Below, piece after piece: positions 5,905 to 12,215 of a stretch of 13,691 bases of DNA. The stretch comes from DASXRA01 sp036558905 (GTDB lineage Bacteria > Actinomycetota > Actinomycetes > Mycobacteriales > Jatrophihabitantaceae). A model generated the notes under the pieces. That model saw only the letters and a program-made list of their open reading frames with translations. It was not told the DNA's origin and did no database searches. The position numbers were made by a program, and so were the translations under genes. Where the stretch lies: assembly GCA_036558905.1 (NCBI GenBank), contig DATBER010000162.1:1-13691 (forward strand), read 5' to 3'. The stretch's first letter is position 1. Each line of letters begins with the position of its first letter.

Positions 5905-6734
5905 AGACCGTCGCGGTCGTGCCAGTCGTGCTGCCAGCGCCAGTCGATCGGCAGGTCCGAGCGCTGATAGCGGATGTCGGTGGAGAGCCGCATCGTGCCG
6001 TGCTGGTCGACGTTGTCCAGCGCCGCGTGGATCAGGTACGCCGAGTGGATCACCAGGTCGCCGGCCGCGTAGTCGGTGACCAGCCAGCGGCTGTCGTAGC
6101 GCTCGGCCAGTCGCGGCAGGTCGGCCGTGATCCAGCCTGTGGGCCGGACGCCGCCGGCCCGGTCCTCGGCCAGCACGCGCTGGTGGCTGCCCTCCAGGTA
6201 GGTCAGCCCGCCGAGCGACGTCGGGCAGTCGCCCAGCGGGATCCACGCGCTCAGCACCCGGTCGGTGCCCTCGCGCAGGTAGACCAGGTCGTAGTGCGCC
6301 TGGGTCGCCGTGCCGACACCGCTCTCCCCCGGCCGGGTGTGCCGGATCAGCTTGCGCCGGTGCAGGAACGGCCGGTCACCGAGGAACCACGCGAACCAGC
6401 CGCGGATGGCCGGCTGGGTGCAGAAGTCGAGGTAGGGCCGCCCGGGCACGATGTCGCGGAACAGGATGCGCCGCAGCAGCGCGACGTCCGTGCCGGCGCC
6501 GCCGACGGCGCCGCGATCCGGGTCGGCGATCAGGCCGGTCGGCGCCAGCTCGCCGAAGTAGTAGCGCCGGAACGCCCACACCCGCTCGGGGTCGAGCGCG
6601 CCGCGCAGGAACAGGTACCCGTCCCGGCGCAGCCGCTGCCACAACGCGTTGCGGTCGTCGCGGATCGCGACCGGCACCGGCTCGAGCGGGCCGATCCGCG
6701 ACTCGTCGAGCCGATAGCCGTTGGAGGTCAGCAC
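5901..6734 (-). CDS. Phytanoyl-CoA dioxygenase (PhyH) family Fe(II)/2-oxoglutarate oxygenase
   Basis: Non-haem iron, 2-oxoglutarate-dependent oxygenase of 277 residues, normal for the family. The iron-binding triad is visible: H147-x-D149 in 'AQAHYDLVYL' and the distal His236 in 'GDLVIHSAYLIHAALDN'. Arg249 in 'MRLSTDIRYQ' is in place to hold 2-oxoglutarate. Other family segments are 'RLRRDGYLFLRGAL' at the N-terminus and 'LTYLEGSHQRVL' in the barrel core. Such enzymes hydroxylate diverse small molecules; the substrate is not readable here. The GTG at 6734 has no ribosome binding site but lies 7 bases after a CACGCT -10-like box, so it is likely leaderless. It is divergent from an AraC regulator 80 bases away, its probable controller, and its stop overlaps that of the split-barrel gene by four bases. 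Confidence 0.93.
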   Translation of the reverse strand: MLTSNGYRLDESRIGPLEPVPVAIRDDRNALWQRLRRDGYLFLRGALDPERVWAFRRYYFGELAPTGLIADPDRGAVGGAGTDVALLRRILFRDIVPGRPYLDFCTQPAIRGWFAWFLGDRPFLHRRKLIRHTRPGESGVGTATQAHYDLVYLREGTDRVLSAWIPLGDCPTSLGGLTYLEGSHQRVLAEDRAGGVRPTGWITADLPRLAERYDSRWLVTDYAAGDLVIHSAYLIHAALDNVDQHGTMRLSTDIRYQRSDLPIDWRWQHDWHDRDGL

Positions 6735-6814
6735 GCGTCCCAGCGTGGCGGGCGCCCGCGCGCGCGTACATGGATCAATCCCGGCCCGGGCATGGACTTT
6801 CGTACAGTGCAGCG
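6735..6814. promoter_or_regulatory. Divergent promoter region of dioxygenase and AraC regulator
   Basis: Eighty bases with two back-to-back leaderless promoter candidates: minus-strand CACGCT at 6742-6747 (7 bases before the GTG) and plus-strand TACAGT at 6803-6808 (6 bases before the ATG). Between them CATGGA occurs twice, at 6769-6774 and 6791-6796, 22 bases (about two helical turns) apart, as expected of AraC half-sites. A palindrome CCCGG-C-CCGGG lies at 6780-6790, and a run of alternating CG at 6757-6766. Confidence 0.55.
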
Positions 6815-7618
6815 ATGGTCGCCAACTGGGCCAGCTACCGGACGCCGAGCGAGGCCCACCGCCGCCTCGGCTTGGTGTGCCTGGGCGTCGGTGCGCAGCG
6901 GGGTGTCGTGCCCTGCGGGCCTCGCGCGCTCGACAGCCACGCCGCCGTGCTGCTGACCGCCGGGCGCGGCCGGCTGCACCTCGACGGGGCCGAGTACCCG
7001 CTCCGTGCGCCGGTGCTGTTCTGGCTGCGCCCCGGACAGCGGCACAGCTACGGGCCGGACCGGCACGGGTGGTCGGAGAGCTGGGTGCTGTTCGACGGGC
7101 CGGCCACCGCCGGGTACGCCGAGCTGGGCTACCTGGCCGGATCTGCCCCGGTGACGACCTTCGACGACGTCGACGCCGTGCGGCGGGCGTTCGCCGACCT
7201 GAGCGACATGTGCCGGCAACCCGATCCGGACGCCGACGTACGGGCCGCCCTCGGCGTGCACCAGCTGCTCGCCGCCGTCCGGCGGACCCGCCGCGATCAG
7301 GACCGCTCCGGGGCGCCCGTGCTGGCCGCGCTGCGCCGTGACGCCGCGCTGCCGCTGTCCGTCGCCCAGCACGCCCGGCGGCTGGGCCGCACGGCCGACG
7401 AGCTGCGCGACACGGTGCGCCGGCTGACCGGCCTCGGCGTCAAGGATTACCTGGTGCGGGTTCGCATCGACCGGGCCAAGCAACTACTGGCCGACGGCGG
7501 GCGCTCGATCGGCGAGGTGGCCGGCGCGGTCGGCTACGAGGACCCCGGCTACTTCAGCCGCCTGTTCACCCGCCGAGTCGGTGTGTCGCCCAGCCGGTTC
7601 CGCGACCAGGCCCGCTAG
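6815..7618 (+). CDS. AraC family transcriptional regulator (cupin sensor plus double HTH)
   Basis: DNA-binding regulator of 267 residues. The N-terminal half has the AraC-type cupin pattern 'HAAVLLTAGRGRLHLDGAEYPLRAPVLFWLRPGQRHSYGPD' (about 42-82), which in relatives binds a small ligand. The C-terminal AraC domain (about 168-267) has two helix-turn-helix units, with the family signature 'SIGEVAGAVGYEDPGYFSRLFTRRVGVSPSRFR' split across 231-263. The ATG at 6815 is chosen over an in-frame ATG at 6770 because TACAGT sits exactly six bases before it (leaderless) and because the alternative would include the promoter region. The gene is divergent from the PhyH oxygenase. Regulation of that enzyme in response to its substrate is likely but inferred. 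Confidence 0.92.
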   Translation: MVANWASYRTPSEAHRRLGLVCLGVGAQRGVVPCGPRALDSHAAVLLTAGRGRLHLDGAEYPLRAPVLFWLRPGQRHSYGPDRHGWSESWVLFDGPATAGYAELGYLAGSAPVTTFDDVDAVRRAFADLSDMCRQPDPDADVRAALGVHQLLAAVRRTRRDQDRSGAPVLAALRRDAALPLSVAQHARRLGRTADELRDTVRRLTGLGVKDYLVRVRIDRAKQLLADGGRSIGEVAGAVGYEDPGYFSRLFTRRVGVSPSRFRDQAR

Positions 7619-7679
7619 CCACCCGAGCGGCGCTTGTCATTGCGCGGCGGCGAATCCCAGGGCGGCCGCTGGACGCCGG

Positions 7680-7696
7680 CCGGTTCCGGCAACCGG
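7680..7696 (+). promoter_or_regulatory. Inverted repeat upstream of the SDR gene
   Basis: CCGGTT, CCGGC, AACCGG: a perfect six-base inverted repeat ending nine bases before the -10 box TAGGGT, so it covers the -35 region. It could be an operator for the SDR gene or a weak terminator of the AraC gene 62 bases upstream. Confidence 0.4.
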
Positions 7697-7705
7697 ACGG
7701 CGGCA

Positions 7706-7711
7706 TAGGGT
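7706..7711 (+). promoter_or_regulatory. Leaderless -10 element of the SDR gene
   Basis: TAGGGT fits TANNNT and is followed by exactly six bases (CGGGCC) and the ATG at 7718, putting the transcript start on the start codon. No ribosome binding site is present. Confidence 0.6.
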
Positions 7712-7717
7712 CGGGCC

Positions 7718-8362
7718 ATGCGCGTGGTGATCGCAGGTGGGCACGGACAGATCGCGTTGCTGCTCGAGCGGATGCTGGCGGCACGCGGTGACACGGCCGT
7801 GGGCATCGTCCGCAATCCCGCCCACGTCGCCGACCTCGAGCAGGCCGGCGCCACGGCAGTCGTGCTCGATCTCGAGAGCAGCACGGTCGACCAGGTCGCC
7901 GAAGTCGTGGCCGGCGCGGACGCCGTGGTGTTCTCGGCCGGGGCCGGTCCGGGCAGCGGCGCAGCCCGCAAGCTGACCGTCGATCGTGACGCCGCGGTCC
8001 TGCTGGCCGACGCGGCCGCGGCCACCGGCGTGCGCCGCTACGTAATGGTGTCGGCCTACGGCGCCGACAACTACGACCCCAACTCGACCGAGGTCTTCCA
8101 GGTCTACCTGCGGGCCAAGGCCGAGGCCGACGCGGCGATCCGTGACCGTGACCTCGACTGGACGGTCGTACGTCCCGGCGGGCTCACCAACGACCCCGGC
8201 ACCGGACACGTGGCGCTCGGCGAGTCGGTCGGCCGCGGAGTCATCCCGCGCGAGGACGTCGCGGCTGTCCTGCTGCACCTGCTCGACCGGCCCGCCACCG
8301 CCGGCCGGCAGTTCCAGCTGGTCAGCGGCGACACGCCGATCGAGGGCGCGTTGGCCGACTGA
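7718..8362 (+). CDS. Atypical short-chain dehydrogenase/NAD(P)H-binding protein (SDR_a5/NmrA-like)
   Basis: Cytosolic Rossmann-fold protein of 214 residues. The nucleotide-binding loop is G7-G-H-G10-Q-I-A at the end of strand 1 (MRVVIAGG), followed by Arg32 (GIVRNP), which would favour NADP(H). 'DAVVFSAGAG' (68-77) is strand 4 with its loop, 'RRYVMVSAYGAD' (106-117) is strand 5, and Tyr130-xxx-Lys134 is in the position of the classic catalytic pair. 'LDWTVVRPGGLTNDP' (146-160) is typical of this atypical SDR group, whose members include NAD(P)-binding reductases of mostly unknown substrate. The ATG is fixed by the leaderless -10 box. It is followed immediately by a strong terminator hairpin, so it is probably a single-gene transcript. 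Confidence 0.9.
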   Translation: MRVVIAGGHGQIALLLERMLAARGDTAVGIVRNPAHVADLEQAGATAVVLDLESSTVDQVAEVVAGADAVVFSAGAGPGSGAARKLTVDRDAAVLLADAAAATGVRRYVMVSAYGADNYDPNSTEVFQVYLRAKAEADAAIRDRDLDWTVVRPGGLTNDPGTGHVALGESVGRGVIPREDVAAVLLHLLDRPATAGRQFQLVSGDTPIEGALAD

Positions 8363-8385
8363 GCCCGCGCCGGGTCGGCGCGGGC
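8363..8385 (+). terminator. Terminator hairpin after the SDR gene
   Basis: GCCCGCGCC, loop GGGTC, GGCGCGGGC: a perfect nine-base GC stem beginning directly after the stop codon. There is no T-tract, as usual in actinobacteria. Confidence 0.8.
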
Positions 8386-8516
8386 ACGTTGACGGCGCCA
8401 TACGCCCGAAAGGGAAACTCTGCGGCCGCCATCTTGCCCGGATCCCGATTGCCGGTCACACTTCCCCGATATCGCGGGCGGCTGGGGGCCGCCCGGCGAC
8501 TCATCCGGGGGGAAAC
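8386..8516 (+). promoter_or_regulatory. Leader region of the multi-pass membrane protein
   Basis: About 130 bases upstream of the small ORF. It includes a strong hairpin at 8475-8495 (CGGGCGGC, loop TGGGG, GCCGCCCG) and a G-rich ribosome binding site (GGGGGG) ending four bases before the ATG at 8517. The hairpin followed by a coupled short ORF suggests post-transcriptional control. I do not recognise a known riboswitch class. Confidence 0.4.
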
Positions 8517-8567
8517 ATGAGCAACTACCGCAGTATCCGCATGTCCGCGCTCACCGGTAGAGGGTGA
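8517..8567 (+). CDS. Putative 16-residue leader peptide (MSNYRSIRMSALTGRG)
   Basis: A very short ORF with a strong ribosome binding site. Its TGA stop (8565-8567) overlaps the GTG (8564-8566) of the downstream membrane-protein gene in a GTGA arrangement, so the two would be translationally coupled. It is basic (four Arg). It has no run of Cys, Trp or His that would mark a known attenuator. It may be a regulatory leader peptide; a chance ORF cannot be excluded. Confidence 0.45.
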   Translation: MSNYRSIRMSALTGRG

Positions 8568-9250
8568 GCGCCGTGACGGCAGCAGTAGAGCAGACTCAGG
8601 GCGTAGCTACCGCCCGGCGCGGTGGGTACGTCGCAGCCAAGTGGGCCGGGATCGCGTTCGGACCGTTGTTCGTCGTCGCGGCCTTCCTGGTCGAGCCGGG
8701 ACCGGACTCGCAGACGGCGAGCGACGCCAAGATCACCGCCTGGTACAGCGACTCGGCGAACCGCACCGTGGCGCTGGTCGGCGGGTACCTCCTGATCGTG
8801 GCCGCGGTGGCGTTCCTGACCTTCGTGGCCGGGCTGCAGGAGCGACTGCGCGCGGCCCAGGACCGCTTCCCCGTCGGGTACCGGGTGCTCGGCTGGACCG
8901 GCCCGTTGACGGCCGGGCTGTTCATCGTCGGCGCGATGGAGTTCGTCGGGATCATCGGCAACATCTCCTTCGGCGACACGAAGGTGCCGCAGGCCGACCT
9001 GCTGCGCCAGAACATCGGCTATCCGTTCGTGTTCGTCGCCGGCGCGCTCGTCTCGGCGGTGTTGATCGCCGTCGCCGCGACCCTGGCCCGACGGCTCGGG
9101 CTGTTCCGGTCGTGGCACGTGTGGGTGAGTTACACCCTCGCGATCATCTTGGTATTCGCGGTGATCTTCACGCCGATGGTGGCGCTGCCGCTCTGGGTCG
9201 TCGCCACCAGCATCGTGCTGCTGCGCCGGCCGGCGGAGCCCGCCGACTGA
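8564..9250 (+). CDS. Uncharacterised multi-pass membrane protein (228 aa)
   Basis: Integral membrane protein with five or six predicted TM segments, judged by hydrophobicity: about 27-43, 69-89, 113-132, 152-175 and 188-220 (long, perhaps two). A short soluble N-terminus and the segment 'EPGPDSQTASDAKITAWYSDSANR' (44-67, split) between TM1 and TM2 are the most distinctive parts; the Ala/Ser/Tyr-Trp pattern there resembles actinobacterial DUF4386-like membrane proteins, but I do not claim a family. GTG 8564 overlaps the stop of the leader ORF; GTG 8573, with AGAGGG eight bases upstream, is an equally good start and would remove three residues. Followed by a strong terminator. No function can be assigned. 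Confidence 0.8.
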   Translation: MSAVTAAVEQTQGVATARRGGYVAAKWAGIAFGPLFVVAAFLVEPGPDSQTASDAKITAWYSDSANRTVALVGGYLLIVAAVAFLTFVAGLQERLRAAQDRFPVGYRVLGWTGPLTAGLFIVGAMEFVGIIGNISFGDTKVPQADLLRQNIGYPFVFVAGALVSAVLIAVAATLARRLGLFRSWHVWVSYTLAIILVFAVIFTPMVALPLWVVATSIVLLRRPAEPAD

Positions 9251-9268
9251 TCTGAGATCCAGCGCCGA

Positions 9269-9296
9269 GGCCGGCATTCCCCTGGGGATGCCGGCC
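9269..9296 (+). terminator. Terminator hairpin after the membrane protein
   Basis: GGCCGGCAT and ATGCCGGCC form a perfect nine-base stem, and the ten bases between them (TCCCCTGGGG) can extend it. It begins 19 bases after the stop codon. Confidence 0.75.
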
Positions 9297-9360
9297 GTCG
9301 CCGGTCCTCCGTAGCCGGTGCTGGCGGCGGCGCCGGATCCCTGATCTCCGAGGCCCGCTA

Positions 9361-9626
9361 CCGGGACCGACCGCGGTCGCCACTCCGGCCGGGATCCGCC
9401 TCGGCGATCCCATGAGCCAGATCGCCGCGACCTACGGTTCGGCCGCCCGGCCGTTCACCACCGATCCCACCTGGACCGGACCGGCAACATCCCGGCCGGC
9501 ATCGTCGTCCAGTCCGGGGACGGCGGGCTGCTGTTCGTCGGCTCGTCGCCCGACCATCGCGGCGGCAGCATCACGTCGATACGCGGCGCCGAAGATGCCC
9601 AGGGGGCAAGCAGCAGCTTCTGCTGA
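9361..9626 (+). pseudogene. Frameshifted remnant of a probable secreted/lipoprotein C-terminal domain
   Basis: Two adjacent frames together read like the end of one protein. In the first frame (from 9361) 'TAVATPAGIRLGDPMSQIAATYGSA' is seen. After a shift near 9470-9490, the frame ending at the TGA 9624-9626 reads 'TGNIPAGIVVQSGDGGLLFVGSS' (split as two strands) and then 'GGSITSIRGAEDAQGASSSFC'. The pattern 'TPxGIxxGD...I...YG' followed by 'LLF...' and 'ITSIRG' is one I know from hypothetical actinobacterial secreted proteins. No start codon, signal peptide or N-terminal domain is present upstream, so this is a truncated and frameshifted fragment. A sequencing error could explain the frameshift but not the missing N-terminus. 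Alternatively, the in-frame ATG at 9412 makes a 104-residue ORF that I judge to be chance beyond the junction. Confidence 0.5.
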
Positions 9627-9639
9627 GCCGGATCCGCAG

Positions 9640-9670
9640 GTGCGGGCGGCGGTCAGCCCGCCGCCCGCAC
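9640..9670. terminator. Bidirectional terminator between remnant and DUF7144 gene
   Basis: GTGCGGGCGGCGG, loop TCAGC, CCGCCGCCCGCAC: a perfect 13-base stem with a five-base loop, the strongest simple hairpin in the window. It lies 13 bases after the end of the remnant and 13 bases beyond the stop of the minus-strand membrane gene, and so serves both directions. Confidence 0.85.
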
Positions 9671-9683
9671 CGGCCTCGAGCGT

Positions 9684-10130
9684 TCACCGAACGTCGGCGG
9701 ACGTGCGCCCCGTCTCGGTCGTGTAGGGCTGGCTTGTCACAGTGTCTGGGGCCGTTTCCTTGTCTCCGTACGCAACCAGCGCGTAGACGACCAGAGCGCC
9801 GACCGCGATGTAGGTCAGCGACCATACGGGGTAGTACGGCATCCACCAGATGGCGCTGATCGCCCCGATCGCCCCGGCCACCACGCCGGTCCAGCGGGCG
9901 ATCTGGCTGCCCTGGAGCACGAAGAACCCGGCCAGGACAAGTATGGCCGCGACGACGAGGTACACCCAGCCATACGTCTTGAGGCTGTGTCCGAAGACCG
10001 CGTCTTCGAGATTCTGCGGCAACGTTCCGTGATAGCGGAAAGCCCATATGGCGTCGAACACTCGCATGATGCCCGCCGTTATCAATACGATAGAGGCGAA
10101 CACCACCCATCCTGAACCTCGCGTGTTCAC
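9684..10130 (-). CDS. DUF7144 family four-TM membrane protein
   Basis: Small integral membrane protein, 148 residues, with TM segments at about 7-29, 54-73, 79-96 and 102-121 and a polar C-terminal tail rich in Thr/Asp. The pattern 'GWVVFASIVLITAGIMRVFDAI', then 'TYGWVYLVVAAILVLAGFFVL', 'ARWTGVVAGAIGAI' and 'MPYYPVWSLTYIAVGALVVYALVAYG' is the layout of the actinobacterial DUF7144 family, found widely in stress-associated small-protein neighbourhoods. The GTG at 10130 is supported by AGGAG six bases upstream. It follows the DUF1269-like gene on the same strand after 54 bases, so the two are probably one transcript ending at the 13-base terminator. Function unknown. Confidence 0.88.
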   Translation of the reverse strand: MNTRGSGWVVFASIVLITAGIMRVFDAIWAFRYHGTLPQNLEDAVFGHSLKTYGWVYLVVAAILVLAGFFVLQGSQIARWTGVVAGAIGAISAIWWMPYYPVWSLTYIAVGALVVYALVAYGDKETAPDTVTSQPYTTETGRTSADVR

Positions 10131-10184
10131 TTGCGACTCCTGTCATTCGTAGAGGTGTTTCGGGGACTGCGATGAGAAGCTCGG

Positions 10185-10676
10185 TCAGCGTGGGTTGAGA
10201 CCGGCGGCGTCCATCGCCTGTAGTAACTCGTCAGCGGGCATGTCGCCGCGGGACAGTTTGTGACTCGCCCCGGACAACAGCTCCTCGACCCGGCCGACCG
10301 AATCGACCTTCGCGACCACCACGAGGGCGATCTCGCTTCGGTCCATGACCTCGCCGAGGTCCTTGATGTCGCCGCGGCCGAGGCAGCGGCTGACCCGGCC
10401 GACGAGGGCACCACCCAGCCCGCCGGCTACAGCACTGCCTAACAGCGACGGAGGGAAGATCACTCCTACGATCGCTCCGGCTACCGCTCCCTTCCCCCAT
10501 CCGTGATGTGCCTGTCGGTGAACGCTGACGACGTCGCCGGAGCCCCGACGTCGCACCAGCGCCGCATCCGCGATGTCGACCTCGCTCGTCTTGGCCGCCG
10601 CCTCCAGAGCGTCCCAGTCGCTCTCGGCGGGGCTCATCTCGTCGTAGATCGCCACCGTGGTCGAAAGACCGGCCAT
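10185..10676 (-). CDS. DUF1269-like protein with glycine-zipper segment
   Basis: A 163-residue protein with an N-terminal alpha/beta half (VAIYDEMSPAESDWDALEAA), a Gly/Ala-rich segment at about 60-96 (GWGKGAVAGAIVGVIF and GSAVAGGLGGALVG) that looks like a glycine-zipper hairpin able to insert into membrane, and a C-terminal half (DIKDLGEVMDRSEIALVVVAKVD, then GDMPADELLQAM). This layout is that of DUF1269 'membrane' proteins, whose function is unknown. The ATG at 10676 has GGAAGGGG seven bases upstream. It is divergent from the DUF6325 gene, which appears to share its fold without the glycine zipper, and upstream of the DUF7144 membrane protein in a probable operon. Confidence 0.85.
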   Translation of the reverse strand: MAGLSTTVAIYDEMSPAESDWDALEAAAKTSEVDIADAALVRRRGSGDVVSVHRQAHHGWGKGAVAGAIVGVIFPPSLLGSAVAGGLGGALVGRVSRCLGRGDIKDLGEVMDRSEIALVVVAKVDSVGRVEELLSGASHKLSRGDMPADELLQAMDAAGLNPR

Positions 10677-10934
10677 GTGCAGACCCCTTCCACCCGGGAC
10701 CTCACCGCCGACGCGGCATTGCCACGAACGGTGCAGGTGCCAACGCTAGGTAGTCGGGTCGTCTCCCGGATCATCCGGCGCGGATGAGCGGTCGCCGGGC
10801 CGGCATCGAGCGCCGAGGCCCCCGGGTCGGCGCGGCCGAACGACGCGGTCACCCTCGCCGAATGACGCGCGGCCACGCGTCAGGCGCAACGCTCGAAGCT
10901 ACGCGAAGTGCGCGCCTGCGCGAGGAGGTTTGCC
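10677..10934. promoter_or_regulatory. Divergent control region of the DUF1269 and DUF6325 genes
   Basis: 258 bases with no gene. Two perfect inverted repeats stand out: 10810-10833 (GCGCCGA, ten-base centre, TCGGCGC) and 10863-10882 (TGACGCG, CGGCCA, CGCGTCA). The second lies 40 bases before the DUF6325 ribosome binding site and looks like an operator. I looked for a stress-sigma -10 of the GGGTAY type and saw none clear enough to call. Confidence 0.4.
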
Positions 10935-11393
10935 ATGGCTGCCGAGCCCGAAATCGGCCCGGTCGACTACTTGGTCGTCGAGTTTCCCGGCAGTCACCTC
11001 ACCGGGGAAGGGCTACCGCTGCTGGTCGATCTCGTCGACCGCGGCATCATCCGCATCCTCGATCTGGTGTTCATCAAGAAGGAGCTCGACGGCACCATAA
11101 CCGGCCTGGCCCTCGACGACATCACCGCTGACGGCCGGCTGGAGCTCGCCGTCTTCGCGGGCGCGTCGTCCGGCCTGGTCGGCCCAGAAGACGTCGAGCA
11201 GGCCGCCGCCGTGCTCGAGCCCGGCAGCTCGGCGGGGCTGCTCATCTACGAGAACACCTGGGCCGGACCGTTCGCCGCGGCGTTGCGGCGCGCCGGCGCA
11301 GAGGTAGTGGCCAGTGGTCGCATACCGATCCAGGACGTGATCGATGCGCTCGACGCGGCCGAAGCCGGTGCGACGGCGACCAACGTTACGTAA
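10935..11393 (+). CDS. DUF6325 family protein
   Basis: Soluble 152-residue protein of the actinobacterial DUF6325 family (function unknown). The diagnostic N-terminal half is 'GPVDYLVVEFPGSHLTGEGLP' followed by 'LVDLVDRGIIRILDLVFIKK' (31-49); the C-terminal half has 'LVGPEDVEQAAAVLEPGSSAG', 'LLIYENTWAGPFAAALRRAG' and 'GRIPIQDVIDAL'. The second half aligns by eye with the C-terminal half of the divergent DUF1269-like protein, with Asp-Val/Ile at its start and (I/M)P-x-x-(D/E) near the end. GAGGAGG six bases before the ATG at 10935 fixes the start; frames upstream are not coding. It is followed by the SHOCT gene after 14 bases (from the preferred start), an association common in actinomycetes. 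Confidence 0.9.
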   Translation: MAAEPEIGPVDYLVVEFPGSHLTGEGLPLLVDLVDRGIIRILDLVFIKKELDGTITGLALDDITADGRLELAVFAGASSGLVGPEDVEQAAAVLEPGSSAGLLIYENTWAGPFAAALRRAGAEVVASGRIPIQDVIDALDAAEAGATATNVT

Positions 11394-11407
11394 AGGGGAT
11401 GACTCGG

Positions 11408-11725
11408 ATGCCACTACTTCGCGGCATTGCGCGGACCGCGGTCATCGCGGGAACAGCGACGGCAGTGTCCAACCGGGTATCGCGCCGGCAGGCCGGGCGC
11501 TGGGCGGCCAAGGACGAGCAGGCGGCCGATGCCCAGGCCGACCAGGAGCAGCAGCAGTACCCGCCGCAGCAGCAATACGCCCAGCAGCAGCCGGCGCCGG
11601 CCGCGCCGCCGGGCGACGACATGGACGCCAAGCTGGGTCAGCTCAAGCAGCTCGGCGAGCTCAAGAGCCAGGGCGTGATCACCGACGCCGAGTTCGAGGC
11701 GCAGAAGGCCAAGATCCTCGGCTGA
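11408..11725 (+). CDS. SHOCT-domain small protein with Gln-rich linker
   Basis: A 105-residue protein. The N-terminal helix 'MPLLRGIARTAVIAGTATAV' (1-20) is hydrophobic and may sit in or on the membrane. It is followed by a basic stretch (NRVSRRQAGRW), then a low-complexity Gln/Pro/Ala linker (37-68), and a C-terminal SHOCT domain (76-105: 'KLGQLKQLGELKSQGVITDAE' then 'FEAQKAKILG'). SHOCT motifs are short helical oligomerisation modules at protein C-termini. The ATG at 11408 is preferred over 11399 because AAAGGGG is nine bases upstream of it and touches the other, and because family members begin MPLLRG. It is translated right after DUF6325, probably as a pair. It ends four bases from the stop of the converging RDD gene. 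Confidence 0.88.
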   Translation: MPLLRGIARTAVIAGTATAVSNRVSRRQAGRWAAKDEQAADAQADQEQQQYPPQQQYAQQQPAPAAPPGDDMDAKLGQLKQLGELKSQGVITDAEFEAQKAKILG

Positions 11726-11729
11726 TCGC

Positions 11730-12215
11730 TCAGTCCGCTGTGGGCAGCCAGTCGTAGACGACCGACGTCCGCAGCACGACGTCCTGCACCGAACGGTTGG
11801 CCGGGCTGACGGCGACCCACAGCAGGCCGAGCGGGAACACCGCGCAGAACAGCGCGCGGAGCAGGGCTCCGACGAAGCGCATCTGCCGTCCCTCGTAGTT
11901 GACCACGCGCAGACCCAGGAGCTGGTCTCCGTACGTGCGCCCCGTCAGGCGCCAGGAGAGCGTCAGGTACGGCACCGCGACGACGAATGCGACCACCGGG
12001 AGGCTCCACCCAATCCCTGACGGGACATGGAACGCGGTGGGATGCAGGAGAAACGCGAGACCGGTCACGACCGCGTAGAGCGCACACATGACCAGCGCGA
12101 TCACCAGCACGTCGACGACGCTCGCCGCGATCCGAGTGACGATCCCGGCCCGCTGCCCCTGGTAGGGCCGCGCCGCCGTCGGGACGGCGGAGAGCCGCTC
12201 AGTTCGGGGCACCAT
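11730..12215 (-). CDS. RDD family membrane protein
   Basis: Integral membrane protein, 161 residues, three TM segments at about 30-56, 69-88 and 114-136. Family features are the Arg and Asp of TM1 ('TRIAASVVDVLVIALVM') and the conserved loop 'WRLTGRTYGDQLLGLRVVNYEG', equivalent to the 'G.T.GK...GLRVV' of RDD proteins. A few RDD proteins have been linked to Na+/H+ exchange, but most have no known role. The ATG at 12215 (GGAG six bases upstream) overlaps the end of the nonapeptide-repeat gene by 17 bases, so the two are translationally coupled; a longer start at 12257 would only add an Arg-rich shadow of that gene. Confidence 0.9.
   Translation of the reverse strand: MVPRTERLSAVPTAARPYQGQRAGIVTRIAASVVDVLVIALVMCALYAVVTGLAFLLHPTAFHVPSGIGWSLPVVAFVVAVPYLTLSWRLTGRTYGDQLLGLRVVNYEGRQMRFVGALLRALFCAVFPLGLLWVAVSPANRSVQDVVLRTSVVYDWLPTAD

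Noticed and set aside
6757..6766. Alternating CG run as possible Z-DNA or repeat element
   Set aside because: Only about ten bases in a region above 70% GC; no further support.
7637..8401. Minus-strand 254-codon ORF opposite the SDR gene
   Set aside because: Shadow composition. It would also span the SDR promoter and terminator hairpins.
8386..8516. Possible riboswitch (e.g. c-di-AMP type) in the leader of the membrane protein
   Set aside because: A GGGAAACTCTGC segment was noticed, but no conserved class layout could be recognised around it.
8525..9277. Minus-strand 250-codon ORF opposite the membrane protein
   Set aside because: Very His/Asp/Arg/Gln-rich antisense of hydrophobic codons, a classic artefact of TM-coding genes.
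9571..10146. Minus-strand 191-codon ORF overlapping the DUF7144 gene
   Set aside because: Frame-shifted shadow of DUF7144, lacking its hydrophobic pattern, and it would run through the 13-base terminator.
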